Shown piece after piece: positions 22,804 through 35,056 of a stretch of DNA of 64,000 nt. This DNA comes from Chamaea fasciata (Eukaryota; Chordata; Aves; Passeriformes; Sylviidae), in contig JARCOQ010000002.1 in the NCBI GenBank assembly GCA_029207755.1, forward strand, positions 90,867,087 through 90,931,086, in the 5' to 3' direction. Below the pieces are notes generated by a model. That model did no database searches and was not told where the DNA came from. It saw only the letters and a program-made list of their open reading frames with translations. The stretch's first letter is position 1. Each line of letters starts with the position of its first letter. Position numbers and translations under genes: made by a program.

Positions 22804-24130
22804 TAGTTCTCTAGAACTACATGTATTTTTCTTCACTGGAAATGGAGAGACCTGGAAGTAACAAGTTCAGATGTGAAGATCTAAAACTAGATGATAGAAA
22901 TCCTACCAAAGGCATGTCTGATGCTGGAAAACCATTAGCACAGTAGGCAGGACAAGGGGAGACCAGGGAGTAACAGCCTTGGACACCTACCAACTGCTGC
23001 CACACCAGATCTTCAGTAGGGAACTTCAAGACTGTCCAGTGACACTACATAAACTTAGCAATTGTGCCAGTCCTTGGTTTTATAGAATATATACAGACTA
23101 CATACTGTGGTTCCAAAGTTAGAAAGAAGACCCTTATTTCATGATTCTGTTTCTAGACAAAACTTTCTGTATGAAGTACTAAACTGGCAGTTTGCATCAA
23201 AGAAGCCTTGAAAGGAGAAATCCTCAGGAAGCAATATATGCTCTTACACTGGTTACTGATGCATGAAGCAGTTGGAGTAGGACCACAAACCGTTAGTCCT
23301 AAGAAGCTTTAGTCTTGCTTTTATCATAGACTCAAAAATATATACCAAAATGAAGCCATTGTCTGTAGATAGTGCTGGTCATAGGCTTCCTTGAAGACAA
23401 ATCTACTTCACAGACTCCCAAACACCTTCAGTTGTTTTCAAGTTAGGCTTTGGAAGAGTTTATTTAGAAGTTTACATGTCCTGCGGATTTTATTGCACTT
23501 CTTTTGATCTGGGGAATGTGCTGTAATACTGTGCTTTGTAATCTGCATTATTACCAAAATATTTTTCCACTGTGATTTTCAGCTCTTTGGATATTTGAAG
23601 TGTTAATCCTTTGCACTCACAATTCACTCTTGTGCAGCAGCCTGCTTTCCCAGGTTATGGCCATGCGCAAACAGGTAGGTGAAAGTGCAAGTGTTGAGAT
23701 ACATATTAATGTATTTATACTGGGATCATGAAATTGAAAAGGCTCTTTCACAAGTACAAAATAGAAGGTTACGCCTCTCTTCAGCTGAACAACATATTCT
23801 CCTCCCTTCAGCATCTTGTTTCCCATCAAACCACCAACATACACAACGACTTGTACTCCACTGTGCAGTAAAACCCAACTACTACCTTTTTTTCTCTCAA
23901 ATCTCTGGTGCTATCTTTACTGAATCTTCACACTCTAGGCATTTATTCCCACATAGTCTAAAAATCTTGGCTTTATAAAAAGTCCCTGAAAGGTCAGCAA
24001 GGGTTTTGCATGATGCTTGTAAAACCATGCTCTCAATTTGCTGATCCTAAAGATCCCTTTTTCTCCATGGTGAAAGAGGACCATAGGCATACACAAGAAA
24101 AAAGCCCACTTCAAAGGACTGAGAGAAGAA

Positions 24131-24175
24131 AACAAGTGTGCTTCTATCTGAGTAGAAAATAAGTGTGCTTCTATC
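24131..24175 (+). repeat. Direct duplication, 27-bp period
   Basis: AACAAGTGTGCTTCTATC at 24131-24148 is repeated as AATAAGTGTGCTTCTATC at 24158-24175 with one mismatch. Confidence 0.85.
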
Positions 24176-24371
24176 CTAAAATAGACTTTCCAAGAAAGTG
24201 TCCTGCTAAAAATGAGTTTTTAAAATAGGGATTTTATTAGAAATATCACCACTTCTGTGACTATGCAGATCTCAGTAACTATGGATCTCAGTTAATGTCT
24301 AAATTTATAGGCAGGGCAGGTATCTGTGGTCTTAGATACAGATTGATGCTAACGACAGAGAGGAATTCAGG

Positions 24372-24419
24372 GATCTAGAAATTATGCTTATATTAGATCT
24401 AGGAGTTATGCTTATATTA
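24372..24419 (+). repeat. 24-bp tandem duplication
   Basis: Two adjacent 24-bp units (24372-24395 and 24396-24419) start GATCTAG and end TTATGCTTATATTA, differing at two positions. It is only about 200 bp from another short duplication. Confidence 0.9.
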
Positions 24420-27400
24420 TCATACACTGATGCTGCAGGCCTTCAGGCAGTTTTCTCTGACAGTTCTCTGCAAAGGACTATATAATGGAATGACAAGGAC
24501 AGATGTCAAAATACTCACTTAAAGAGTGAATGTGGCAAAAAAGAGAACAGAACTATATTATATTATTATTACTATATATACAAGGCATTTGGGCTTCTCT
24601 TTAAAAGAGAACACCTGTGAAGCAAGCCTGGATTTTTGCCTAACAAAAATGAAACCAGATTACTGGCTTGGAAGACCAAGTACTGTGTGTGCTTACTTAA
24701 ACAAGGAGTAGGAAGAAACAGATGCTGAGAAGCACCTGAGGTTCTATTAAAACATCTGTTTGACATTCAAAGTTAGCAGCATTTTTTAGAATGGGTAATG
24801 CCCAAGGATAAAAACTGTAACCATTACAGACAGACTGAGGAATACAGAAGTAACCCTCTAAAGGTCATACAACAACTAAAGGTGTTGTGATGTGGATAAG
24901 ATCATAGGGGGAAGGTTGTATTAAAATGATAATATCAAATAAAAACACTAAATAAACACTGGTATTTAGATAAAGTTCCTATAAATGTCCATGCACCATT
25001 ACAGGAAGCCTAAAATCAGAAACCGATTTGTCAGGCATTGGAGAACCTATAATCTATATTGCTGAAGCATGATGGAGTCACAAACCTATGGGACATTGTT
25101 CGTCAGACATGCAGCCATATAGAGAGAACAGACTATGACAGAAGTGCTGTGGGAGTGACCTTGCACCTGGAAAAAATCTGTAGATTACATTAACCCAAAC
25201 TTTCTGAATAGGAAAGATCACATGTCAGATCTTGCCTCAGTACAGACCTCTGCCTTCAGAACCACTGTGCGGAAGCCAGCCAGAGAAAGACTTTGGATTA
25301 AATCCTGACACCAACGAGCACATGAGTGGCTTTAGGATTTTAATGCCTTTACAGTGACCCTGAGTCTGCTGGCACAACCCTACCTGCTCTCTGACTTCTG
25401 AACCTGCAAGAGCAGCCCTTATTGCAGTAGGAGCAGGCTCTCTGTTCTTCACAGCATCCTCCCTGCCTGACCCCATCCAGCCAGACACAGCCCTGCTGGC
25501 ATCCCCAGGATGTAAGTGGAGCATCTGTAGGGATGGAACCCTGGCAGGAGGTCCAGTGCCAGGACAGTTTAGGATAGAGTGGGAAGAGACATTGAATTTT
25601 ACGGGATTGGGAGAGCAAAGCTTATTCACAGAGATGCCAGAGGCTATGATACCTAAGTACCATGAAGAAAGCAGCAGAAAGCAACCGTAGTGTTTAACAG
25701 CAACACTGACAGCAATCATAATAGCAATGAAAGCAGAGTCTGAATTAGCACACAAAATACTAAATTATTGATAACTTCAGTGTACCTTTTTGGAATAGCT
25801 ATTCTCAGAGAGAGAAAGTCTCTTTCCAATTTGATCCTAGCAATTAAAATGTAAATTTTCAGCTCTCTGCACAGAAGGTGATATGTTAGTTACTGCACAG
25901 GAAACAGGAAACAAGACCTGCTAAATGAAATCAAACATTTCCACAACACACTGGCACAAAAAAACCCTCAAAAAACCCAATCAGAAGTGCAGCTGCTAGA
26001 ATCTGGAGGCGAAACCATCCCTACCAGTATGAAAGAGATCTCAAATGAGGGGAAAGCTGTGGGAGAAGTTCACTATTTGGAATTGTGTTCAGCTGGTGCC
26101 TTTGCTGTTTCTCTGACATTTTTGGCAAGGCTGGTAGATTTAACTCACAGTTATTAAGGTAGATAATTGTTTGAACTCACGTTTAAATTAGACAGTACAG
26201 GAAGGAAGATATTAGCCTTAGTTTTTTATCCTCACGGTCTTGAAGGTTTTCAAAGGTAACGTAGAAGGAGGTGGTTTAAGGTAAATCAAAGAGCATCTGT
26301 GTTTTGTTTATCCATAACAAGAGCTATGTTCTAGGTTAAATAAGTACATTCTTGCTTCTTCCATAGTACTTCCTCTCCAGTCAGTGCTACTTATTTTTGG
26401 ACTGAAGTCAACTAATACAGTGAAATGAGCAGGGAAACACCCTTGCCATGGCTCTTGAACTGATCAGCAAAAAAAAAGATACTTCAAGAATTGGAATGAT
26501 TTTGGGCAAAATACATAATCAGTCTAAATGTTACAAAGATATATCATCCTAGGAAAATTTGTTGAAAGCACAACTCCTAAATCCTAAAGGCACTAGAGAT
26601 GAAAAAGCTTCAAATTTTGTGTTCAGACTGTGGTAAAAATGCTAGTACATGGCAGACTCCCTGCAGGGAGATGGTAGCTGTGTTGTAACCTGCTCTCTAG
26701 AAGCTTCCCTGGGCAAATTAAGGTGTGTATAATTTACTCTGGATCATTATGGTTATGAAGGATGGTGATGAATGTGGAAATCATCAGAGAACTCATGTTA
26801 TGTGACCTTTATCTGATTTTCACTAACAAGTTAACATCCCCTTAGAATGAAAAAGGTGAAAAACACTGCACAGAGAGATACAAAGGCTGGTGAGTCATTT
26901 CAGTGACATTATTACTGAAGCCTTTTCCAAACAAAAATGGCAAGTGTTTGCACTGTTTCTGCCAGTTTGCTGAAACTGGCTAACCCTAAGTTAATACAAT
27001 CTTCATCATCAGCCACCATTTCCCTTACAATTGTTATTGCTGTTATTCAGAAAAATGAAAAACATCCCTACACAGCCATATTTTCCCTTCGGCTCCACTG
27101 GTGGAAAGATAGGCCATTTAGGCCACTGCTGAGGACTGAAGACATCTGATTTAGAAAAATCTTTTATTTGGGACAGGGTATAATTGTGTATATTCTGGAT
27201 TACAATCACAAAACATTGTTCCTCCACTCAAAGCTCTCAAAAGATATATCTCAAAAAAAAAAAAAAAAGCTATAGTGGCCTAATTTTGATTTTGCTGTCA
27301 TTACTATTACGATAACAACATGAGGCCCCATACATAACTTTTGGAAACATATAAGAAGATGCACTACTTGCCACCAAAGACCTTATGGTACCAGAATCAC

Positions 27401-30400
27401 CTATACGGCCCAAGTCTACAATACAGAGATCCCTTTGAAATACTTGCACTGGAAGAAACCTTCAGCTAAAAGGTACTCTACCAGTTTAAACTCTCACAAG
27501 CAATAGGTTTCCTCCTCTCTTTTGTGAACAACCTTTCTTACAGAACAATAATTAGAAGAGGTGTGTTCCTGATAGATCATGAAATACTGAAAATAAGATG
27601 GAACCTCAAAGAGGATTTCTGTGATTCTTCACTACATCTCCCTCCACAAACTACACCAGCAACGCAGCAGTGTTGCATATCTTGTCACTACTTTTTTAGG
27701 ACTTCTTTTTTTTAAGGAGTGCCACTGTTCAGAATAAGGAAAATGTTCTCAGGTGAAAAAAATCCCAACACGTTGAATGCATTTTATATTTTGAAACTGC
27801 ACATCGCTTTGATGGAGAAGATGCATTTAATGATGCTAAAGAAGGTAGAATTGCTGACTGATGTAACATTTCAGGACTGATTATTGAGCGTATCTTTCCA
27901 ATAGGGTCTGTTCTTTGTGTGCCGGTTTTGTGAAAGAGTGAAGGCTTTGCTGTACACAAATTCCCTGAAGCAAAGGGAAGGTTTTAAATCTCCCACACTT
28001 CACCATGAAAGGCTGGTGCTAGATAGCAGTCTTGGCACTTAGGTTGCATTTAGACAAATCAATTGCATCTTTCTCCAAAGGTGAACACCATTTTGAGGCA
28101 TACCGCATTCTGAGGTGAACACAAAGGAAACCAGCAGCAATAAACTGAAAAACAACAGAGAAAAAAATCATACTCCTTGATTTGGGAATACTAAATTCCA
28201 CCAAGAGGTTTATTTGGGGAACATTATCATTCTAGGCTCACTTTGTAATCAACAGAGAAGAACAGGCGCTTCCAAGATGTAATTTGAATGAAGAATGGTC
28301 TCACTTTTCCTTCATCAATTTTCTTTCTCTCTCAACTACCTTTGCAGAAGGCCTTGAACAACTCTGCTCCTAACTAGGCAACTCTGCTGCTAGTCTCAGG
28401 TGCTTATCACTGGGTGTGAGAAAGTCAGGAAGTATGTTCACATGTTTTTGGTGCTCAGTACAAATTCAGGCAGAATAAAACACTACAGCCTCTACAGTCT
28501 GTCAACCATGTCTACTTGACTGTATGAGTGCCTGTATTACAAATTAACAGTAAAGAATACTTAAACAGCAGTGACAGCTGGGACCAAGCCTCAAAACTCT
28601 CTCATGCCTGCCCTCACCAATGGGCTGAAAAATCAAGCTCCCTCTTACCTATTCTTTCTGTGCTCCATAGCCTCACACAGTGAGCAGAATGAAGAACTTC
28701 TCTAGCTTGATGGGTAGGATAAACTCTGAGGAAAAAGGAATTGTGGTTCAACCCCCTTCAGTCCGAGAAAGGCTTAAAATCCATGTTTCCCACTTCTTGT
28801 AAGAGTGTTCAAACAATGAAGTTATTCTGAAGTGGTTGCTGCCTCTTCCTCCTCCATCATTAGCTGCTTGCTCTCAAGAGATGACTCAGTGCTCTGGATT
28901 TCAAGTGGATGAAGGTGATTGAGGTTCAACACTTGTTCAGATCAAAACTGAGAGGTTTCCCAGGTGATTGGTAGGTGGGAGTTTCAGTGACCTGCTCAGA
29001 CAGTGGAGAGAGAGAGGTCCCTAGCTGCTTTGAATTATTTCAGAAGTGGCCACCTTTCCCCACCCACTGTATTTGGAATGGAGCTGTCTATCTCAGAGGC
29101 TCTGAATCATCCTGCTGGGCCAGGGGCTGCCTGGAAACATTACAGCACCCAAGCTGAGCAGTTCCTGTTGACAGTTCAAATGCTGCCTTTATTTCATGGC
29201 ACAGTTCTTAGCCATTTCCTTTGAGCAGGAACCAAAGAAGTGGTGCTTCAGTGACAAATCTCCCTCACCTTTCATGATCTATCTCAGTAGGCTGGAATAC
29301 AGGAAAGGCTGCTTTAAGCAAAAGACCCCTGAAGACCCCTGATTCAAGGTGATCAAGGTAATTGGTTGTAATTTCTCAATATTTCCCTTCCATAATGAAT
29401 CAATATATTTGCAATCATACTACCGAGCTCACTGGGGAACTGAGAAATGTATTCAGCACATACATCCAGGTATAGACATGTCAGCCTAGACATGACATTC
29501 TCCAGGCCATCCATTAGCATAGCAATGAGCATAAGAGGTAGAGAAAGTGTGATCACTCCGCTATAAATGACTAGTTGCATTAAGTATAACATTTACATTT
29601 GCTTGTAGTTGTCTGAATTCAGAAGCAAATTTGATGCACTACACTCATGCCAGCAGATCCTCTATTTCCTCTCCCCCTCCCCGCTTAATTGCACACTTTT
29701 TTTGCTAGCTACTCTTCCCTTTTCAGTCCTCAGCATGCAAATGATGCCCACTTTCACTTATTTTCTGACTAATTTAGAACTAAAATTTATGCTGCCGTTC
29801 ACGTCACTGCTGAAATTGGCTCAGAGCTTTCCAAGGGAGTTGCACTTGTTGACAGCAGGTATGAATATATTTCTTAGCTTTGAATGCCTTCATGTGAAAA
29901 AAAAAAATTGCAGAGCACTGTCAAAGCTGTGGCTGATACACTGCATAAATGTGTAAAGTAAATAACCATACCCACTATGATGAATTCTAGTCTTAGTCCC
30001 TAACAACCACCTTTGTAAATGATAGTTGCTGAACTTTTATGTGGAAAATATAAGCCTGGCACCTTAGCATTTATGTACCAAAAAGCAAAGGCTGGTTATC
30101 AATATGCTTCCTTAAATAATGAAATTCACCACATTCCTGGGTGGTTAAAATATTACCAATTACTGCAATATGATGATGGGCTCTTCCAGTGGGAACAACA
30201 AGGACATCCCCCAGGACAACATGCGCCTGAGAAGTACGTCCTATTCTAGATATTTTTTAGGCAGAAGGTGCTGAGCCTCCTTTCATAGGATATTGATTTG
30301 GATCTTTGCATTATATATTGACTGGCCTGATTGACCTTTGTCTGAACTGCAGCTGAACAGTTTTCAAAGCCTCTGCTCACCAGAACAAAAGTAAACTGCA

Positions 30401-30722
30401 AAAGCATATTAGATACAAAGCACTGACCTCTCTAGACTGTTTTTTCTTCTTTTGTTTGCTATTTAAACAGCAGTTTATAGCCTGAAAGGCAGCTTGTGCA
30501 GCCTTACAAATTAACTGAATCAAATGTTCACGTTTTGGTCATAATATATAACCTTTTAGAGAAACTGTCCTGTTTAAAAAATGTAGAGATTCTGTACTTT
30601 GCTAGCAAATAATGTAAGAAATTATTTCTGCTGTGAAAGATGCTGGCAAAGACCAAGATCCTTTACCACTGCACCTTTTTGAAATGAAACATTTAGTACT
30701 TTGAGAGGTAAATACTGCAGAT

Positions 30723-30785
30723 AAGAAATCAGTAAAAACACCAGCCAGTGTTTTTGGATGTAAAGAAATCATTAAAAACACCAGC
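30723..30785 (+). repeat. Direct duplication, 40-bp period
   Basis: A 23-bp unit beginning AAGAAATCAGTAAAAACACC at 30723-30745 recurs at 30763-30785 with one mismatch. Confidence 0.85.
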
Positions 30786-30817
30786 ATCAGTGCACAGGAC
30801 ACTTGGAGACACCCATG

Positions 30818-30852
30818 AAGAATACAGGTGGAATAAAGAATACAGGTGGAAT
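30818..30852 (+). repeat. 17-bp tandem duplication
   Basis: AAGAATACAGGTGGAAT at 30818-30834 is repeated exactly at 30836-30852 after a single A. The perfect match suggests a recent origin. Confidence 0.9.
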
Positions 30853-31555
30853 AAGGAGATGTAGCTACTGTCATTATTCTTCAAAAGAAAGCATTTATAG
30901 TAGCCCTGAAAGCATGTGTTCTTGTGTTACTTCACATTTGACTTTAATAAACATTTAGCTTGGTTTCAGCAATGTACTTACTACATTTGAATTTAGAAAA
31001 ATTTAATAAAAAATTAAAACATTTACTGCAAATAGAAAAAGGGACAGATTTTAATTTTCACTCAGTCACTGTTTTCCAATGGGATTTACAGCCGCTTTGC
31101 TGAATGAGCATCTAGAAGGCCCTGGACTCAGGTTGCAGTAGTTATACCCATGGCAAATACATATGGGTAAGCACATACACATGCACTAATACCACAATTC
31201 TGTTAATTATTCTCTCTTAGGCAGGACAGAAAGGCAGAAAAAAATTATTCCATTTAAATGACTGAAGGCATGGGGGCTGGTGCCTGAACCAGCCTTCAAA
31301 TGCCTGGAGTATTCTCTTTCCCTGGGCCTTGCGCTGAGCTCACTTGGTTCCTGACTGCTCTTTTCATAATTAGGTTTTCCACAGAGTAGTCATGAATGCT
31401 GAGGCCAGAATGAGGCTCAGAAGACCCCCAAGGATCTTTGCACTTGCCTCTGGGCAGAACAACTTTGCAGAGCCACAAACGATTGCCCCAGCTCCCAGAA
31501 AATAATGCAGTTTTCCAGCTGCAGGTTTAAAAGGCTCTAAGGCCACTGAATAAAC

Positions 31556-32620
31556 TGTTGTGGGTTGACCCTGGCAGGATGCCAGATGCCCACCAAAGCT
31601 GCTCTTTCACTCTTAGGACCCTCCTAAGCTGGGAGTTAGGAGAGAGAAAAAAATATAATGAAAGCCTCCTGAGTAGAGGTAAGAGCAGGGAAAGATCATT
31701 TATCAATTACTGTCATGGGCAAAACAAACTAGGCTTGGAAAAAAAAAATATTACCAATCTAATCAGAATAGAATAATGAGAAATAAAAACAAATCTTAAA
31801 AACAGCTTTCCCCTCCTCTCCCTTCTTCCCAGGCTCAGTTTCACACACAGTTCCTCTACATCATCCTCCCAGTGATGCAGGGGGATGGAAAATGAGGCCT
31901 CAGTCAGTTCATCACATGCTGTCTCTGCTGCTCCTTTGTCCTCAAGAGGAGGACTCCTCACGTGCTTCCCTGCTTAAGCATGGGGTCCCTCCAAGGGGGG
32001 TCAAATCCTCCATTAACTTTTCCAACATGGAGTCCTTCAACAGGCTTCAGTTCTTCACAAACTGCTCCAATGTGGCTCCTTCCAGTTCTTCAGGAACAGC
32101 TCGCTCCAGCTTGGGTGCCCACGGGTTTATAGGTCCTGACACCTGCTCCAGTGTGCGCTTCTCTCTCCATGAATCCACATGTCTTGCCAGGAGCCTGCTT
32201 CAGGGTAGGCTTCCCACAGAATCACAACCTCCTTTGGTCATCCAGCTGCTCTGGTGTGGGGTCCTACACAAGCTGTAGGTGGATATCTCTCCACTCCAGA
32301 ACTCCATGGGCTGCAGGGTGACAGCCTACCTCACCATAGTCTTCACCACAGGCTGCAGGGGAATCTCTTCAGCACCTGGACTTCCTCATCCTCCTCCTTC
32401 TTCTTCACTGATCTTGGGGTCTGCATGACAGTTTGTCTCACATATTCTCACTCAGCTGCATTTGCAGTAACTTTTGGCCCTTCTTAACTACATTATCACA
32501 GAGGTGCTACAGTTGTCACTGCTTGGCTTTGGAGTCTTTGGACATTGGCTCTATTGGACATGGAGAAGCCACCCCTCCACACCCCCCAGCACTAAAACCT
32601 TGCCATGCAGACTCAATACT
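31556..32620 (-). mobile_element. Solo LTR of an avian endogenous retrovirus, minus orientation
   Basis: On the plus strand it begins TGTTGTGGGTTGACCCTGG and ends with ACCTTGCCATGCAGACTCAA followed by TAC. I recognise both edges from an LTR family very common in songbird genomes, whose sense strand is opposite to the one shown. The terminal TG expected at the right edge appears as AG, so one end base may be mutated. The inner part (31971-32300) has degenerate tandem units of the type TGCTCCAGTGTGGG. No internal retroviral sequence flanks it, so it is a solo LTR left by recombination between two LTRs. No target duplication is visible. The exact family name is not claimed. Confidence 0.85.
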
Positions 32621-34875
32621 AGTTCTTAGGAAAAACAGTATCTCTCAGCCCTCAGGCAAACAACCCAGGTATGTGGCAACCTAAGCAGCTGTTTTCTACT
32701 TTCCCTAAAAATGTTAGAGTCAGAAAGAAGGCTGGGGTGGGGGAAGAGCAGAAGAGATGAAGTCAGAGCTAGTACTCAAGGTCACTTGGTCTAGGAAGTA
32801 CTGTGAGACACAGAGGTCTCTATGCAGAGGGTGCTGCTGCTGAGGAAGAAGCAGAGCACCCACAGAAGTGTAGAGGTGGTAAATTGGGAAGAATATCTGT
32901 GTCTGAAAGTGATGCCAACCCTAACCTAAGTGAATGACCTCTGGAGAGCCGAGAGATTTGTGAGTTACGCCCTCTAGCATAAATTTTTAGCAGAAGGAGG
33001 AAGGCACAATGCAGGAAGTATCAAAAATTGCAAGTGTTTTTGAGAACAAACACTTATGCAAATTGTACAGTGATGCCATATCTTCTGTCCTGGAAACCTA
33101 GCCTAACAGAGACCTCATTAAACCTGAACTAACACGTAAGCAGCCCATCCAGGTACACACTGGTCCATCACCTGAACTGTGGGTACCAAGCCAAACACTA
33201 AATAAATAACATTTGACACAGAGACTCAACTCCCTAAGAATATTTGCCAAGACTGGCCAATTTTCTTGCTCACTCTTTGCAGAAGGTAAGGACCCAATGC
33301 ACGACAAACTTATAGACTGATAATATGTGTATCACCTAAACCGACATAAAGTAATGAAAAAGGGTAGCAGTAGGAGCAGGTAGGGGTCAACAAAACTTAG
33401 CCACAAAATCCCAGCAATTTCTCTGTCCAAGTCTCTGACCTCCATGACACTAATGCATATTGCTGATGAAAAAAACAGATGTGCCTTCACATTCAGTTCA
33501 TCATTATTAGGCTCTCATTAGTATAAGCATGAGTAAGAGCTTGCTGTGGCATCTTATTACAAGTCTTCAAAGGTATCTGAAAAAAAAAAATCTTCACTAC
33601 AGTACCATAGATACTGATAGCTCACCTGTGAAAGTATGATACTTTGTCATATGAACACAAAATAACAAAATGAGCACTGAACCATTAAACAGATTGTTCC
33701 TGAAAGGGCATGACATTAGGGCAGAGTCTATTAAAAGGCAAATTCATTTAGTCATGTCTAATTAATTAGTCTGAAACAAGAGACTGACAAAACTTATGGT
33801 TGCAGCAAAGAAAGAACCTCAGTGAAATACACTATCAGAATTCATTGTTACTCATTGGTGAGAGAAGACCAACAGCACCACTACAGAGAGAGCAAATCAG
33901 GGATAATATCTAAGTAATTAGTAGTCAGGTCCATTGTGTCACACATATTCTGTGACCACACAGGCATGACAGAAATGACCACCCATTTACAATGTACCAG
34001 AACAAGGAAGCATCACAACAGGTGCAGGTAACCACAGAGGCAGTTAAATCCTGGATTTACTTTTAACTGGGACTGGGCTTATAACTGTGGACACTTTCTT
34101 AGTAAATTTAAGAAATCCTCTACCAATCCACTTGTTCTCAGGGCCAGATTCAGCACATCTACTTCCAGAAGGATACTTAAGTATCAAAATGCCAGATTCT
34201 AGGAAGGTGGTTCAGGCCACACAAAGCTGTCATCTGGGAGAGGTCAAGTGGTGTCCCTGCCTACCGGGTGAATTTGAGCTCACTGAGAGAAACCACAAAG
34301 CAGTGGACTGCACTTCAACCAACACATGGTCCTGAGCAGGAGCACTGGAACATGTTTTGGAGCTGCACATATACAAAGGGAATAAATTCTACTGATAAAC
34401 CTACATCTGCTGTTTTCCTACTGGTACAGGATGCCTTTAGAAATGCCAAGGTACTAGGAAAAGACATGGAAGGAATTCAGGCCATCTTGATTCATATCCC
34501 TACTGTGCAGGCTTGAGTCAGGCACTTATGCCTTGATTTTGATGGAACCCAGGGACAGAAACAAAGAAGAGCCATAAACCAGTGAGGCTGGCAAGGGGTT
34601 ACTTTCATCTTGCTTGGTGGAAGTGAGATGAAAACTGCATGTGTAATAGGAAGACATTCAAAGAGGCACCGGAGCAATGCATTGGCAAAGCTCCTGCTGG
34701 AGGTGTCTGAGGGAGCAAAAGATGGCAACAATTAAGGGAGCTGTGGCAGCAGGAGTAGGCAGAGGATTTGTCTTGACGATTCAGGACACAAAGGAGATGG
34801 GAATGTATTTATAGAGGCAAGCTGGGTTGGAGAAGGTATTTTCAAAACAGAGGTTGCAAGAACAAGGTTACTGTG
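32621..34875. other. Desert segment between LTR and SINE
   Basis: Unique AT-rich sequence with no gene recognised. Short frames (34087-34335, 34268-34516 and others) have no domain. An A11 run lies near 33,580. The block 33450-33560, with ATTATTAGG and CTCATTAG motifs, could be regulatory but is not called. Confidence 0.5.
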
Positions 34876-35056
34876 CTTATGCCTCTGCCACTGAGTCATT
34901 GCGACAATTTCCCCATCTGTAAAACTGAGATAATAATACTTACCTATCTTACAGAGGGAGGGGAGTGTGTTGTGAGGATTAATTAGCTAAGGTTTGTACA
35001 GCACTTTGAACATGTAGAGAGCGATATAAGTGCTCAGTACTAAGATTATTATTAAT
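34876..35056 (+). mobile_element. Ancient MIR/CORE-type SINE
   Basis: The sequence follows the MIR core and tail in order: CAATTTCCCCATCTGTAAAA (34905-34924), then GATAATAATACTTACCTA, then GTTGTGAGGATTAATTAG (34969-34986), CAGCACTTTGAA, and an L2-like tail with GATATAAGTGCTCAGTAC and ATTATTATTA. This order and wording are characteristic of MIR elements, which are shared across amniotes and over 200 million years old. In a bird genome such copies are rare and diverged. This one remains unusually readable. No open frame is expected. Confidence 0.85.

Larger units (their letters stand above)
16641..31555. other. AT-rich gene desert, second part
   Basis: About 15 kb with no recognisable exon, RNA gene or intact repeat. 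The longest open frame (plus 18519-19073, 184 codons) overlaps an antisense frame and shows no domain, low complexity or splice structure. A minus-strand frame at 25237-25755 (172 codons) is likewise unsupported. Local tandem duplications occur at 18531-18550, 22741-22803, 24131-24175, 24372-24419, 29322-29341, 30723-30785 and 30818-30852. An A16 run lies at 27253-27268. Old, heavily diverged repeats may be present but are beyond recognition by eye. Confidence 0.5.

Noticed and set aside
25237..25755. 172-codon minus-strand open frame
   Set aside because: No domain or homologue recognised, and a second minus-strand frame (25349-25618) is open over the same bases. Not supported as a gene.
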